Assembly (NCBI GenBank): GCA_945952315.1
Contig: CAMFIE010000006.1
Span: 94,033-158,032 of the forward strand
DNA: 64,000 nucleotides
Source: an uncultured Rhizobium sp.
GTDB taxonomy: Bacteria; Pseudomonadota; Alphaproteobacteria; Rhizobiales; Rhizobiaceae
Direction of reading: 5' to 3'
A model generated the notes under the pieces. That model did not search any database. It had not been told where the DNA came from and was given only the letters and a program-made list of their open reading frames with translations. Positions within the stretch are counted from its first letter, which is position 1. Each line of letters starts with the position of its first letter. Made by a program: the position numbers and the translations under genes. Below, in pieces: positions 36,773 to 45,711 of the stretch.

Positions 36773-37111
36773 TCAGCGCTTCTTGCGCCCGCCCTCTCCC
36801 GGCTGGGCCACGAGGCCTGCCGAGCGAAGCACGTTCAAAACACCGGCACAGAAACCGAGGAGCAGCAAGACGATCATGCCCCAGGGCGACGTGCCCGCAT
36901 AACGGTCGAGTGCAAAACCCAGAACACCGCCGACGGCGATGGCCGCGATGAATTCGCTGGAGAGCTTCATCGCCTCGGCATAGCCCTTGCGGCTGGCCTC
37001 GGCTTTTCTCTCCTGCGCATTCTCAAGACCGGCTTCGCGGCGAACCTCGTTCAGTTCCGCCTGAAGCTTTTGCCTGCGCGCTTCCAGATCTTCATCCCGT
37101 TCACCGGTCAT
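36773..37111 (-). CDS. atpI: AtpI/AtpZ-like ATP synthase accessory protein
   Basis: A 112-residue protein with a charged coiled N-terminus (RDEDLEARRQKLQAELNEVRR) and two membrane helices (FIAAIAVGGVLGFALDR and WGMIVLLLLGFCAGVLNVLR). AtpI proteins help assemble the c ring and may carry Mg. It is the first gene of the F0 operon. GGAGG lies five bases before the ATG at 37111; two ATGs just upstream (37114 and 37129) are in the same frame. Confidence 0.92.
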   Translation of the reverse strand: MTGERDEDLEARRQKLQAELNEVRREAGLENAQERKAEASRKGYAEAMKLSSEFIAAIAVGGVLGFALDRYAGTSPWGMIVLLLLGFCAGVLNVLRSAGLVAQPGEGGRKKR

Positions 37112-37212
37112 CATTTCCTCCGTTTGCATCGGAAAAGGCCGTTAACCGGTCCATTCCAGCCCTACAAACGCCAAAGGTTCGACACCTTCCGGCCCGTTTT
37201 GAAGTCGGGCGC

Positions 37213-37241
37213 AACATAGTTTTAGGTGCCCCCATAGTCAA
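37213..37241 (-). promoter_or_regulatory. Promoter of the ATP synthase F0 operon
   Basis: On the minus strand TTGACT (37241-37236), exactly 17 bases, then TATGTT (37218-37213), close to the housekeeping consensus. The predicted start near 37206 gives a leader of about 95 bases before atpI. Confidence 0.65.
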
Positions 37242-37390
37242 GGCTTGGACAGCACCTGTTGAAGGTCTAAATTTTCCAATGATTTCATATGTTTGTGCGC
37301 AATCTACGACGAACGGCGGTGAACTGCGACAAGATTCATTGCGCCCGCACTGCAAAAACAGGCGGTTGCGGTGCACCGGATGAGTCCGTT

Positions 37391-37410
37391 AAAACCGATT
37401 TAAGCGGTTT
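37391..37410 (-). terminator. Terminator after the cell wall hydrolase gene
   Basis: AAACCG (37392-37397) pairs with CGGTTT (37405-37410); on the minus strand the stem ends in TTTT. It starts three bases after the stop at 37413. Confidence 0.6.
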
Positions 37411-37412
37411 GG

Positions 37413-38591
37413 TTAACTCCAGCCGCCGCCATAGGTGCGGTAAAAGATGTGCCAGCCGATTTTGGCCACCCGTTTCATGGTCGGCGCCCAGTTGGGCTTC
37501 ACATAGATCGCGTGGTAATGGGTGGCCGATCCCACCTCCGGCAGCCAGATCTTGCCCGCCGTCACGGCAAGGCCGATTTCCTTTGCCACGTTCCAGCGCT
37601 CCTTCGACCAGACGATGTCCTTCACGCCATCGCAGGCGAAGGAAAACTGGCACTGGTTGGTCCAGTCGCGGTTCTGGTAGACGACGCCGCAGATCGTATC
37701 GGGATAGGCGGGGTTGCGCACCCGGTTCAGCACCACCTGCGCCACGGCGGCCTGGCCCTTCAGCGGCTCGCCGCGGGCCTCGAAATAGATCGCATTGGCA
37801 AGGCAGGCCTGTTCCTTTTCCGAAAACACCGAGGGCGGCAGGATATTGGCGGCCCAGGCGTGATCCTCCTTGCCGATATGCGGAACGAAACGCCCTTCGG
37901 CCGGGTCCTTCTTCAGGATGGCATCGAAGGGCGATTCCTTCAGCTGATCGGGATCGGCCGGCGCATAGGCGGTGGCAAGCACATCCGCCTGCCGGTTGGT
38001 GACGAGATCGGCAATCAGCGCCGGCACCTGATCATCCACCGCGGGCGTCTCATGCTTGCGGTAGAAGGTCTGTGCGACCATCAGCTCCGTGTCCCGGGCC
38101 TTGGTCAGCGAGAAGGCCATCAGCTCCTTCGGCAGGCTGTCCGGCTGCTCGAACAGCGAACTGGTGCGCTGCAGGACAGAACCGGCGGTGAAATCCTTCG
38201 GCGGCTGCATGGTTTCGGTGGCGACGATGCGGCCCTTCTTGGCAAGCCGGTTGATTCGATCCTCGTCGGGGCGCGGGTCTGGCGGATACTTGTCCTCGGC
38301 CATGGCGATGCGCGAGCCATCGGCCAGCGTCATGCCGCTCTTCGAGCCGATCGAGGCGGTGGTGAGCGGATCGTGGAAGGTGAGTTGCTGACGGTCCTTC
38401 GCATCGGCGGGCGGCGTGGTCAGCACCATGCGCCAGGCGGGCGTGCCGCCATCAATCCCGGTCAGGAGGCCTGCAAGATCGCCATGGGCGGGCTGATCGG
38501 GAAAACCGAGCCAGATCACGGCTCCGAAGAGAAGCGGGGTAATCCACGCACCGCGGGCGGCACGGTTCAAACGGCTCTTCTGACGCAACAC
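37413..38591 (-). CDS. Cell wall hydrolase (SleB-like Hydrolase_2 domain)
   Basis: A 392-residue envelope protein. A hydrophobic N-terminal segment (WITPLLFGAVIWLGF) suggests a signal or anchor. About 230 residues without known motifs follow, then a C-terminal Hydrolase_2 domain: SEKEQACLANAIYFEARGEP with the conserved E-A-R-G-E, QAAVAQVVLNRVRNPAYP, and CQFSFACDG. The family includes SleB lytic transglycosylases acting on peptidoglycan. The start is GTG at 38591 with GGAG eight bases upstream. It sits alone between kup and the F0 operon, with terminators on both sides. Confidence 0.92.
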   Translation of the reverse strand: MLRQKSRLNRAARGAWITPLLFGAVIWLGFPDQPAHGDLAGLLTGIDGGTPAWRMVLTTPPADAKDRQQLTFHDPLTTASIGSKSGMTLADGSRIAMAEDKYPPDPRPDEDRINRLAKKGRIVATETMQPPKDFTAGSVLQRTSSLFEQPDSLPKELMAFSLTKARDTELMVAQTFYRKHETPAVDDQVPALIADLVTNRQADVLATAYAPADPDQLKESPFDAILKKDPAEGRFVPHIGKEDHAWAANILPPSVFSEKEQACLANAIYFEARGEPLKGQAAVAQVVLNRVRNPAYPDTICGVVYQNRDWTNQCQFSFACDGVKDIVWSKERWNVAKEIGLAVTAGKIWLPEVGSATHYHAIYVKPNWAPTMKRVAKIGWHIFYRTYGGGWS

Positions 38592-38679
38592 AGGGTGACT
38601 CCAACCGAACGCAGGGACAGGAAACGTGACACGGGCCAGGCCAAAACGGACGTGGACCCTCTGCCCTCACAATTGCATG

Positions 38680-38700
38680 TTAACCTTGATCATTGGTTAA
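38680..38700. promoter_or_regulatory. Inverted repeat TTAACC-N9-GGTTAA
   Basis: Perfect six-base arms around nine bases, about 90 bases upstream of the cell wall hydrolase start. It could be a regulator site for that gene. TTAA half-sites recall CtrA boxes, but the spacing does not fit TTAA-N7-TTAA. Confidence 0.35.
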
Positions 38701-38779
38701 TGCCCTGAATTGCGGGCTTTTCGGGGCGGGCGCAAAAGACGGAGCGGAGCGCGCATTAACCACGTTTGCCCGAAACGAC

Positions 38780-38816
38780 AAAAACCCCGGCGGCTTGCGG
38801 GCCAACCGGGGTTTTT
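38780..38816 (-). terminator. Terminator after kup, symmetrical
   Basis: AAAAACCCCGG (38780-38790) pairs perfectly with CCGGGGTTTTT (38806-38816). Because the arms end in A5 and T5 it would work in both directions. It lies 23 bases after the kup stop. Confidence 0.85.
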
Positions 38817-38839
38817 GAAAGTCGTTCGTCTTGCGGTGA

Positions 38840-40777
38840 TCAGATCACCACGTGGCTGCCCAGTTCCACCACGCGGTTGGTGGGCAGCTTGAAGTAATCC
38901 GACGGGTCGGTCGCGGTGTTGGCGAGCGCCACGTAAAGCTTGCCCTGCCACATCGGCATTTCCGATTTCGGATCGCAGACCAGCTTGCGGCGGCCGAGAT
39001 AGAAGGAGGTGGACATGATGTCGAATTTCACCCCGCTCTTGCGCAATTGCCCGAGCGCCTGCGACACGTTCTGCGTTTCCATGAAGCCGAAATTCAGCTG
39101 CACGCGGGAGAAGCGCTCCGACAGCTTCTCGATCTTGTAGCGGTCTTCCGGATTGGCACGCGGACGGTTGACGGTCTTGATCGTCAGGATGACGTTCTTG
39201 TCGTGCAGCACATGGTTGTGCTTCAGATTGTGCATCAGCGCGGCCGGCACCGATTCCGGATCGGATGTCAGGAAGATCGCCGTTCCCGGCACGGCCTTCG
39301 GCGCATGCGCGCTTTCCTTCTCGATGGAGGGAATGAAGGCGGTCAGCGGAATATCCGTATGCCGGGTCTTGTTGAACAGGATGATCGTGCCGCGACGCCA
39401 GGTCCACATGATGATGGTGAACATGATCGCGAACATCACCGGAATGTAACCGCCATCGGTGATCTTCAAAAGGTTGGCGCTGAAGAACACGCATTCGAGC
39501 AGGAACAGCGGGCCGAGCACGGCGAGCGCCTGCCACAGCGGCCATTTCCAGCGGGCGCGCACGAATTCCATGCTCATGGTGGTGGTCACCACCATCGCAC
39601 CGGTCACCGAGATGCCATAGGCGGTGGCGAGCGCTTCCGACGAGCGGAAGGACAGGACCAGAATGATCACGGCGACGAGCAGCAGCCGGTTGACGGCGGG
39701 CAGATAAATCTGCCCCGTATTGGTTTCGGAAGTGAACAGGATTTCCATGCGCGGCAGGAAGCCGAGATGGATCGCCTGGCGCGTCAGCGAGAAGGCCCCG
39801 GTGATCACCGCCTGGGAGGCGATGATGGTGGCGGCCGTCGCCAGGATCACCACCGGCAAAAGCGCCCAGCTCGGGAACATCAGGAAGAACGGATCGGACG
39901 CGGCCTTCGGATTGGCCAGCACATAGGCGCCCTGCCCCAGATAGTTCAGCACCAGCGAGGGATAGACGACCCAGACGAAAGCCATCTGGATGGGTTTGCG
40001 GCCGAAATGGCCAAGGTCGGCATAAAGCGCCTCGGTGCCCGTCACCGTCAGGAAGACGGCGCCCAGCACGATAAAGCCGAGATAGCCCTCATGCAGCACG
40101 AAATTGACCGCATTCCACGGGTTCAGCGCCTGGAAGATCAGCGGATTGTCGAGAATGTGGCCAAGACCGCCGAAACCGATGACGATGAACCAGACGAGCG
40201 TGATCGGCCCGAAGAATTTCGCGACCGCGCCCGTGCCGCTCGACTGGATGGCGAAGAGGCCGAACAGGATGCCGATCGCAATCGGCAGGATGAACGGGTC
40301 CATGCCGTCGGCGACGAGCTTCAGGCCTTCCACCGCCGACAGAACCGAGACGGCGGGCGTGATCATCACCTCGCCGAGGAAGAGAGCGGCCCCCACCAGC
40401 CCGAGGAAGGTGAGAAAGACGGTGTGGCCGTTCGCGGTCTTCAGGAGAAGCGCAAGCAGCGACAGCGTTCCGCCTTCGCCATCGTTGTCGAGGCGCAGGA
40501 GGAACAGGATATATTTCAGCATGACGATGATCGTCAGCGTCCAGATGATCAGCGAAATCGGCCCGATCACCTCGTTCGACGTGATCACGCCGTCATGGGA
40601 GAGCGGCAAAAGCGCCTGGCGGAAGGCATAAAGCGGGCTCGTGCCGATATCGCCATAGACGACACCGATAGAGCCGACTGCGAGGGCTGCCAGTTGCTTC
40701 AGCCCGCCCTGCCCCTGGCCGTGTCCATGGCCATGGGCGTCGTGCTGTTCGCTGTGATGTTCTGCATGTTCGGACAT
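38840..40777 (-). CDS. kup: Low-affinity potassium transporter Kup
   Basis: A 645-residue K+/H+ symporter with about twelve membrane helices and a long cytoplasmic C-terminus. The N-terminal family start is visible as [19 protein letters not shown], later [35 protein letters not shown] and [19 protein letters not shown]. The tail begins at about [17 protein letters not shown]. The first 25 residues are rich in His, Glu and Gln ([19 protein letters not shown]). It lies 17 bases after corA in the same direction, so the two probably form one operon. The ribosome site is weak. Confidence 0.95.
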   Translation of the reverse strand: MSEHAEHHSEQHDAHGHGHGQGQGGLKQLAALAVGSIGVVYGDIGTSPLYAFRQALLPLSHDGVITSNEVIGPISLIIWTLTIIVMLKYILFLLRLDNDGEGGTLSLLALLLKTANGHTVFLTFLGLVGAALFLGEVMITPAVSVLSAVEGLKLVADGMDPFILPIAIGILFGLFAIQSSGTGAVAKFFGPITLVWFIVIGFGGLGHILDNPLIFQALNPWNAVNFVLHEGYLGFIVLGAVFLTVTGTEALYADLGHFGRKPIQMAFVWVVYPSLVLNYLGQGAYVLANPKAASDPFFLMFPSWALLPVVILATAATIIASQAVITGAFSLTRQAIHLGFLPRMEILFTSETNTGQIYLPAVNRLLLVAVIILVLSFRSSEALATAYGISVTGAMVVTTTMSMEFVRARWKWPLWQALAVLGPLFLLECVFFSANLLKITDGGYIPVMFAIMFTIIMWTWRRGTIILFNKTRHTDIPLTAFIPSIEKESAHAPKAVPGTAIFLTSDPESVPAALMHNLKHNHVLHDKNVILTIKTVNRPRANPEDRYKIEKLSERFSRVQLNFGFMETQNVSQALGQLRKSGVKFDIMSTSFYLGRRKLVCDPKSEMPMWQGKLYVALANTATDPSDYFKLPTNRVVELGSHVVI

Positions 40778-40794
40778 GATGAACTCAGGCTCTT

Positions 40795-41799
40795 CTAGAG
40801 CCAGCCTTTCCAACGGAAAAAGAGATAGGGCACGATGGCCGACACCAGCATCGCGGCAATCGAATACGGGTAGCCCGCGGCCCAATGGGTTTCCGGCATG
40901 AACTCGAAATTCATGCCATAGATCGATGCCACCAGCGTCGGCGGCAGAAACACGACCGAGGCAATCGAGAAGATCTTGATGATCGCGTTCTGCTCGACAT
41001 TGATCAGGCCGAGCGAGGCATCGAGAAGGAAGGTGATGTTGCCCGCAATGAAGGACACGTGCTCGGAGAGCGACTGGATGTCGCGCGAGACGTTGCTGCA
41101 CAGAAGCCGGGCATCCTCCGCCGCCTGCATCTGCGGCACGGACTGGAGGAAGGTGGACAGGCGCGACAGGGACGAGAGGCTCTCGCGCACCTTGCTGATC
41201 AGACGGTGATGGTTTGCCACATCAATCAGCCGGTCTTCGAGATAATGCGGCGGGCGGCGGCGGCTCTGGCTGGCAAAGACCGCGACCGACAGCGCATCGA
41301 TGCGGGCCGCTTCCTGCTCCAGGATTTCCGCCGTGCGGTCGGCAATCGTCTCGAGCAGCCGCGCCATCAGGATCGTACCGTTGACGCCGTGGTGATGCAC
41401 CGGCTCGCCGGTGGAACAGAGCGTTGCCGGGCCGCGCTGGAAGGCGGCGGCAAACAGCCGGAAGGCGCGCGGTTCGCCATAGCGCACGGTGATCAGCCGG
41501 TTCTTCGACAGGATGAAGGCGATGTCCGTCAGCTCCGGAAACTCGCTGTCCGATTTCCACACCACCGAAGCGGTCATGAAAACGTCACCTTTTTCCGTAT
41601 AGAGGCGGCTGGACGGCTCGATGTCCTTCAGGTCCTCGCGCGTCGGCACGGACAGGGACAGCATCTCCTCGATATGCGCCTCTTCCTCGACGGTGGGCGC
41701 AACCAGATCGATCCAGACAATGTCTTCCCCTACCCCCGCCGAAAAGCCTCCGGCAGGAATCTGCATGACGTCACCCGTCACACGATAGGCGGTGATCAC
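40795..41799 (-). CDS. corA: Magnesium/cobalt transporter CorA
   Basis: A 334-residue pentameric divalent cation channel. The large cytoplasmic domain is followed by two helices; the selectivity motif is [10 protein letters not shown], with [11 protein letters not shown] before it. The C-terminus ends in the basic FRWKGWL. The start is GTG at 41799, with GGGAG eight bases upstream. It is cotranscribed with kup; together they move Mg and K. Confidence 0.94.
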   Translation of the reverse strand: MITAYRVTGDVMQIPAGGFSAGVGEDIVWIDLVAPTVEEEAHIEEMLSLSVPTREDLKDIEPSSRLYTEKGDVFMTASVVWKSDSEFPELTDIAFILSKNRLITVRYGEPRAFRLFAAAFQRGPATLCSTGEPVHHHGVNGTILMARLLETIADRTAEILEQEAARIDALSVAVFASQSRRRPPHYLEDRLIDVANHHRLISKVRESLSSLSRLSTFLQSVPQMQAAEDARLLCSNVSRDIQSLSEHVSFIAGNITFLLDASLGLINVEQNAIIKIFSIASVVFLPPTLVASIYGMNFEFMPETHWAAGYPYSIAAMLVSAIVPYLFFRWKGWL

Positions 41800-42144
41800 A
41801 GGATGGCTCCCGCTGACCGGTTCACGGCATCGATCTCCTTTTATTCCGGCGAGAGGCCGGAAGGTGCGGGCATATCGCGCAAAGCGGGGCGAGAATCAAG
41901 CCCGTCCCCGCCGGTCTGACGGGGGCCGATGCCACATTTTCGCCGCAACCATGAAAAATTCCTGACGGTCCGCGTGAGGGGCCGTCCGGAACTGCATGAC
42001 AAATCTATTATTTTCCAGACCCTTTAAGAAAGCCGCCTCTTGCGGAGATTTTTGTGCAACGCATCAAAATATTTTCCGCAGCACAGTTAAAAACGGCCAA
42101 AAGGACGGTTCGGGCGGCCCTCAAGCCGCCCTCCCGGGTTGATT
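41800..42144. other. Intergenic region between corA and mrp
   Basis: The region holds the corA promoter region on the right-to-left strand and the 3' end of the mrp transcript. Around 41990-42090 it is AT-rich. I saw no ORF or RNA gene that I can support. Confidence 0.5.
42112..42131 (-). terminator. Candidate terminator after mrp
   Basis: GGGCGGC (42112-42118), six-base loop, GCCGCCC (42125-42131), 13 bases past the mrp stop. The T-run on the minus strand is weak and displaced (CCTTTTGG). Confidence 0.5.
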
Positions 42145-43344
42145 TCATTCAAAAATCATTGCCGGAGCCGCCTTTTGCGCGGCACCCGACACCTGATCCC
42201 AGACCGACCGGGCGATCTCGCGATAGGCAACGGCCTGCGGGCCATCCGGTTCCGAAACCACGATCGGGGTTCCCGCATCCGACAGTTCGCGGATCGCCAT
42301 GGTCAGCGGAATTTCGCCCAGGAACGGCACATTGATGCGCCCGGCTTCCGCCCTTGCGCCGCCATGGCCGAAGATATCGTAGCGCTTGCCTGTATCGGGC
42401 GCGATGAAATAGCTCATGTTCTCGACCACGCCGAGCAGCGGCACTTCCACCTTGCGGAACATGGTGACGGCCTTGCGCGCATCGATCAGCGCCAGGTCCT
42501 GCGGGGTGGAAACGATGACCGCGCCCGCCAGCGGCACCTGCTGCGCCATGGTGAGCTGGGCGTCGCCCGTGCCCGGCGGCATGTCGACCACCAGCACGTC
42601 GAGATCCCCCCAGGCGACCTCGCGCAGCATCTGCATCAGCGCCGATTGCACCATCGGCCCGCGCCAGATCATCGCCACATCCTCATCCACGAGGAAGCCC
42701 ATGGACATGACCTTGATGCCATAGTTCTCCATCGGCTTGATGATCTTGCCTTCAAGCTGGGTCGGGCGGCCGGAAATCTTGAGGAGCCGCGGCATCGAGG
42801 GGCCGTAAATATCCGCATCCAGTATGCCGACGCGCAGGCCATTGGCCTTCAGCGCCAGCGCCAGATTGACGGCGGTCGTGCTCTTGCCGACGCCGCCCTT
42901 TCCAGAAGCAACCGCGACAATCGCATGAATGCCGGGAATGCCCGCCTTGCCCGGCCGTGCCGGAGCGGCCGCCGGGGCATGCGTGTGAGAATGGCCGTGG
43001 CCATGATCATGGGCGTGGCCGTGGCTGTGGGAATGGGCGGGTGCGGCGGCGGCGGGGCGCGCGGCAGGCTGCGAGGCGCCGGGCTTCTTGTCGGCCGTCA
43101 GCGCCACCATCGCGCCCTTCACACCGGAAATAGCCTTCACCACCCGTTCGGCGGCCATGCGCAGCGGCTCCAGCTCCTTCGCGCGTTCGGCAGGCACCGT
43201 CAGCGAGAAATAGACCTTGCCATCGGAAATGAAGATATCCGAGACCATGCCGAGCTCGACAATATTGCCTTCGAGATCCGGACCGCGCACGGTCTTCAGC
43301 GCATCCGTTACCTGTTCCTTGGAAACCACGTTCCCCATCCTCAT
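42145..43344 (-). CDS. apbC: Mrp/NBP35 family P-loop iron-sulfur carrier (ApbC-like)
   Basis: A 399-residue protein. An N-terminal DUF59/MIP18-like domain (TVRGPDLEGNIVELGMVS) is joined by a linker to a deviant Walker A ATPase domain (SGKGGVGKST, residues 147-156; VVDMPPGTGDAQLT is Walker B/switch II). Mrp proteins carry [4Fe-4S] clusters to target proteins. The linker (residues 104-122) has histidine at every second position, ten in all, which is unusual and may bind metal. The conserved C-terminal CxxC of Mrp is not seen here: the stretch after VVENMSYFIAPDTGKRYDIF has no CxxC, as in many alphaproteobacterial relatives. ATG at 43344; 43338 is possible. Confidence 0.9.
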   Translation of the reverse strand: MRMGNVVSKEQVTDALKTVRGPDLEGNIVELGMVSDIFISDGKVYFSLTVPAERAKELEPLRMAAERVVKAISGVKGAMVALTADKKPGASQPAARPAAAAPAHSHSHGHAHDHGHGHSHTHAPAAAPARPGKAGIPGIHAIVAVASGKGGVGKSTTAVNLALALKANGLRVGILDADIYGPSMPRLLKISGRPTQLEGKIIKPMENYGIKVMSMGFLVDEDVAMIWRGPMVQSALMQMLREVAWGDLDVLVVDMPPGTGDAQLTMAQQVPLAGAVIVSTPQDLALIDARKAVTMFRKVEVPLLGVVENMSYFIAPDTGKRYDIFGHGGARAEAGRINVPFLGEIPLTMAIRELSDAGTPIVVSEPDGPQAVAYREIARSVWDQVSGAAQKAAPAMIFE

Positions 43345-43434
43345 GTCTGAACTTGACTCTGCAGCGAAGGATATAGGCGGGAAAAGCGCACTCTTCAATC
43401 GATGCCGGCGCTGTTCCACGCCGCAGCCGAAATA

Positions 43435-43499
43435 AAAACCGCCGCGCTGCGGGTGCGGGCCTTTACAGGAAAGGCGCTCCACGCAGGCGCGGCGGTTTT
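43435..43499 (-). terminator. Large multi-helix terminator hairpin downstream of the LuxR gene
   Basis: A perfect 13-pair outer stem (43435-43447 with 43487-43499, AAAACCGCCGCGC/GCGCGGCGGTTTT), a second helix TGCG/CGCA, and an inner hairpin GCCTTT-ACAGG-AAAGGC. On the minus strand it ends in TTTTTATTT. It lies 122 bases after the LuxR stop and before mrp. It is larger than an ordinary terminator. Confidence 0.75.
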
Positions 43500-43621
43500 C
43501 AGACCGTGACGTTCTTGCTGAACGTTCTCCGATTATCAGCCCCCTCTGGACCTGCGCCTAGAAAAGCAGGATTTGCGCAAGAGTCAAATGCTATTTCGGG
43601 GTCTGCAGGCCTGCGGCGCGG

Positions 43622-44362
43622 CTATTTGATCAGGCCGGATTTCATCGCCTTTACAACCGCTTGTGTACGGTTCACCGTATCAAGCTTCTTGGTTGCACGG
43701 TTGAGGTAGTGATTGACCGTGTGCTCGGAAAGCGTGAGGATCTCGGCGATCTCCGCGCTGGTCTTTCCGGCCGCTGTCCAGGTGAGGCAATCGATCTCGC
43801 GATCCGTCAGCGTTTCGTTTGGACGACGATCCATCTCGCGCAGATGCGAGACCTTGTCGAAAACATGGATGAAGAGAAAGGCGAGCGCCACCATCTCCTC
43901 ATCGGAAAAGGGGTCGCGGTCGCCCGAGAGCGAAATCGCGCCGCGCTCGCCCAGCGAGTCATGCACCGGGAAATAGGCGCCGCGCTGCATATTGTATTTC
44001 TCGAACAATTCCATCGCGGTCTGGTTGCGCTCATCGGCGCGATTACCAATCTCACGTTTTGCTTCGTACACAAACGGGCGCGTGGAGTTGCGCATGCGCG
44101 CAATCACCGGACTGTCAGTCAGGAGGCCCATCTTGTCGTAAAAGGCGATCATTTCCGGCGGCCAGTTGGTGATCACCGAACTGGAAGACAGCGTGAGCGA
44201 GGTTCTGGCGGGCATGCTCAACACCATGAAGGCGCGCGATCCGAAGATCTCCGCAACCCGCTTCATGAAGCGGAAGACGTCAAATTGCGTCTTCAGTCCC
44301 TCCACTTCCTCCACAAGTCGCATGCACTTTTCAATGGGTGGCAAATTCACGAGTGCTTCCAT
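43622..44362 (-). CDS. LuxR family transcriptional regulator (autoinducer-domain type)
   Basis: A 246-residue regulator with an N-terminal autoinducer-binding-like domain and a C-terminal LuxR helix-turn-helix (LTDREIDCLTWTAAGKTSAE, IAEILTLSEHTVNHYLNRAT). In the ligand pocket the canonical NYPxxW-x3-Y pattern reads NWPPEMIAFY, so W57 (TraR numbering) is replaced by Met while the Tyr is kept; the D-P pair is spread as D83-S-P85. It may therefore bind another ligand or none. No luxI gene is in the window. The ATG at 44362 follows an AT-rich region. Confidence 0.9.
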   Translation of the reverse strand: MEALVNLPPIEKCMRLVEEVEGLKTQFDVFRFMKRVAEIFGSRAFMVLSMPARTSLTLSSSSVITNWPPEMIAFYDKMGLLTDSPVIARMRNSTRPFVYEAKREIGNRADERNQTAMELFEKYNMQRGAYFPVHDSLGERGAISLSGDRDPFSDEEMVALAFLFIHVFDKVSHLREMDRRPNETLTDREIDCLTWTAAGKTSAEIAEILTLSEHTVNHYLNRATKKLDTVNRTQAVVKAMKSGLIK

Positions 44363-44764
44363 AATAATAATTCTTTTTCTGTGACTGTTATCCAATTATC
44401 CCATATAGAAGTTCACAATATCTTTACCGTAAAACTTTCAAATAATGTTTTCGATAACATATTTTTTATTATCAGACCGGATAAATTCTCTATAAAAATA
44501 CAAACAGAATCCGATTGTCCCGACGACAATTTCTTGAATTCAGCGATGTTGCTCGAAAATCGGGATGGAGTATTTCCTGCAACGGCGTCCAGCTCTTTTG
44601 GTTTTCAAAAGCCGATTCAATGCCCGGTTCCCTAAGCCGGACACTGGCCGCGATCATCACGGCATGCTCAATCTACCAAACCTCGGGCACCCCCTGAAAT
44701 TAGTAGATATCATAGGCAATATTTAGTCATTATAGCAATTTAAAATTGAATAAATTTTTCGGTT
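44363..44764. other. AT-rich intergenic region between LuxR and IclR genes
   Basis: 402 bases with low GC compared with the rest of the window, especially at 44363-44520 and 44690-44764. The region contains the promoter of the LuxR gene and the end of the IclR transcript. I find no supported gene. Confidence 0.5.
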
Positions 44765-45574
44765 CTATCGACGCGGGCCAAGCCTTGCGGCAACCGCTTC
44801 GCCGATGGCCCGGGCGGCGCTCATCAGCTCGGGCGCCCATGTTTCCAGTTGCTTGAGCGAAATGCGGAAGGCAGGCCCGGCGATGGAAAGGGCTGCCGCC
44901 GTCTCTGTCCGGCCGGGGGTGAGACGCGGAATGGGCGCGGCGATGCAGTGGATGCCCGGTTCATGCTCCTGCCGGTCAAAAGCATGGCCATCGCGGCGAA
45001 TCACCTTCAGCTCCTCTTCCAGCGCCTCCGGCCCTGAAAGCGTTGCGGGCGTGAAGCGGCGGAAGGTGAAACCGGCAATGCGGCGGGAGGCCTCCTCGGG
45101 AGCGAGCAGCGACAAGGCCGCCTTGCCGATGCCGGTGCAATAGATCGGCGAGGCGCGCCCGATCTGCGAATGCATGCGCACCGCCTGACGGCTTTCCACC
45201 TTGTCGAGATAGACCACGTCATCGCCGCTCAGAAGGCCGAGATGCACCGTTTCGCCGGTCGCCTCATGCAAGGCGGAAAGATAGGGCGCGGCAATTTCGC
45301 GAAACTCGTGGCGCGACCAGGCGCGCGAGGCCAGCATCAGCAGCCGGAGACCGGGACGATAGGTGCCATCCGGCTGAAGCTCGATCAGCCCCTCTTCCGC
45401 CAGATGCCCGAGCTGGCGGTGCACCGAGCCACGCGGCTCGCCGGAGCGGGACAGAATGTCGGAAAAGCGCAAGGGCTCGTCTGCTTCGGCAACGAGATCG
45501 AGCAGGCGCATCAGCTTGCCGAGCGTGCCCGTGTCCTTCTCGCCACTCTTGCCCGGAGCCTCTGCCATGGCCAT
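44765..45574 (-). CDS. IclR family transcriptional regulator
   Basis: A 269-residue regulator. The N-terminal winged helix is KLMRLLDLVAEADEPLRFSD ... GEPRGSVHRQLGHLAEEGL; the effector domain follows, with SGDDVVYLDKVESRQAVRMHS, IGRASPIYCTGIGKAALSLL and GIHCIAAPI. It diverges from the dgoK-dgoA-lactonase operon, with a palindrome between them, so it probably controls this operon in response to a galactonate pathway intermediate (inference). The ATG at 45574 or 45568 may be used; AAGGAG precedes both. Confidence 0.93.
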   Translation of the reverse strand: MAMAEAPGKSGEKDTGTLGKLMRLLDLVAEADEPLRFSDILSRSGEPRGSVHRQLGHLAEEGLIELQPDGTYRPGLRLLMLASRAWSRHEFREIAAPYLSALHEATGETVHLGLLSGDDVVYLDKVESRQAVRMHSQIGRASPIYCTGIGKAALSLLAPEEASRRIAGFTFRRFTPATLSGPEALEEELKVIRRDGHAFDRQEHEPGIHCIAAPIPRLTPGRTETAAALSIAGPAFRISLKQLETWAPELMSAARAIGEAVAARLGPRR

Positions 45575-45607
45575 TCTCTCCTTGTCATGCAAGGATGAAC
45601 CCCACCC

Positions 45608-45636
45608 TTGACGCAGGCCGAGTCTAGCCCGATAAT
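45608..45636 (+). promoter_or_regulatory. Promoter of the dgo operon
   Basis: TTGACG (45608-45613), exactly 17 bases, GATAAT (45631-45636). The predicted transcription start is near 45643, so the downstream palindrome would lie at about +12 to +28. Confidence 0.6.
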
Positions 45637-45654
45637 TCCACATAGTCAAATATC

Positions 45655-45671
45655 GTTCCAAATAATGGAAC
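45655..45671. promoter_or_regulatory. Candidate IclR-family operator
   Basis: Perfect palindrome GTTCCA-AATAA-TGGAAC between the divergent regulator and dgoK. Such a short inverted repeat with an AT-rich centre is what IclR-family regulators bind. Position just after the predicted start site would allow repression of the dgo operon. Confidence 0.55.
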
Positions 45672-45711
45672 AATCATTGCATCTCGGGATGCATTGCGGG
45701 AGGGCATGCGC

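Noticed and set aside
38680..38700. CtrA binding site
   Set aside because: TTAACC half-sites are inverted and nine bases apart; a CtrA box needs TTAA-N7-TTAA in direct order. Kept only as an inverted repeat.
38852..40798. Long open frame of 648 codons opposite kup
   Set aside because: Composition is Arg/Asp/Gln/His-rich low complexity and it mirrors a clear Kup transporter; a shadow of the real gene.
43511..43527. Second LexA box
   Set aside because: GTTC and GTTC are nine bases apart, not seven, so it does not fit the alphaproteobacterial operator.
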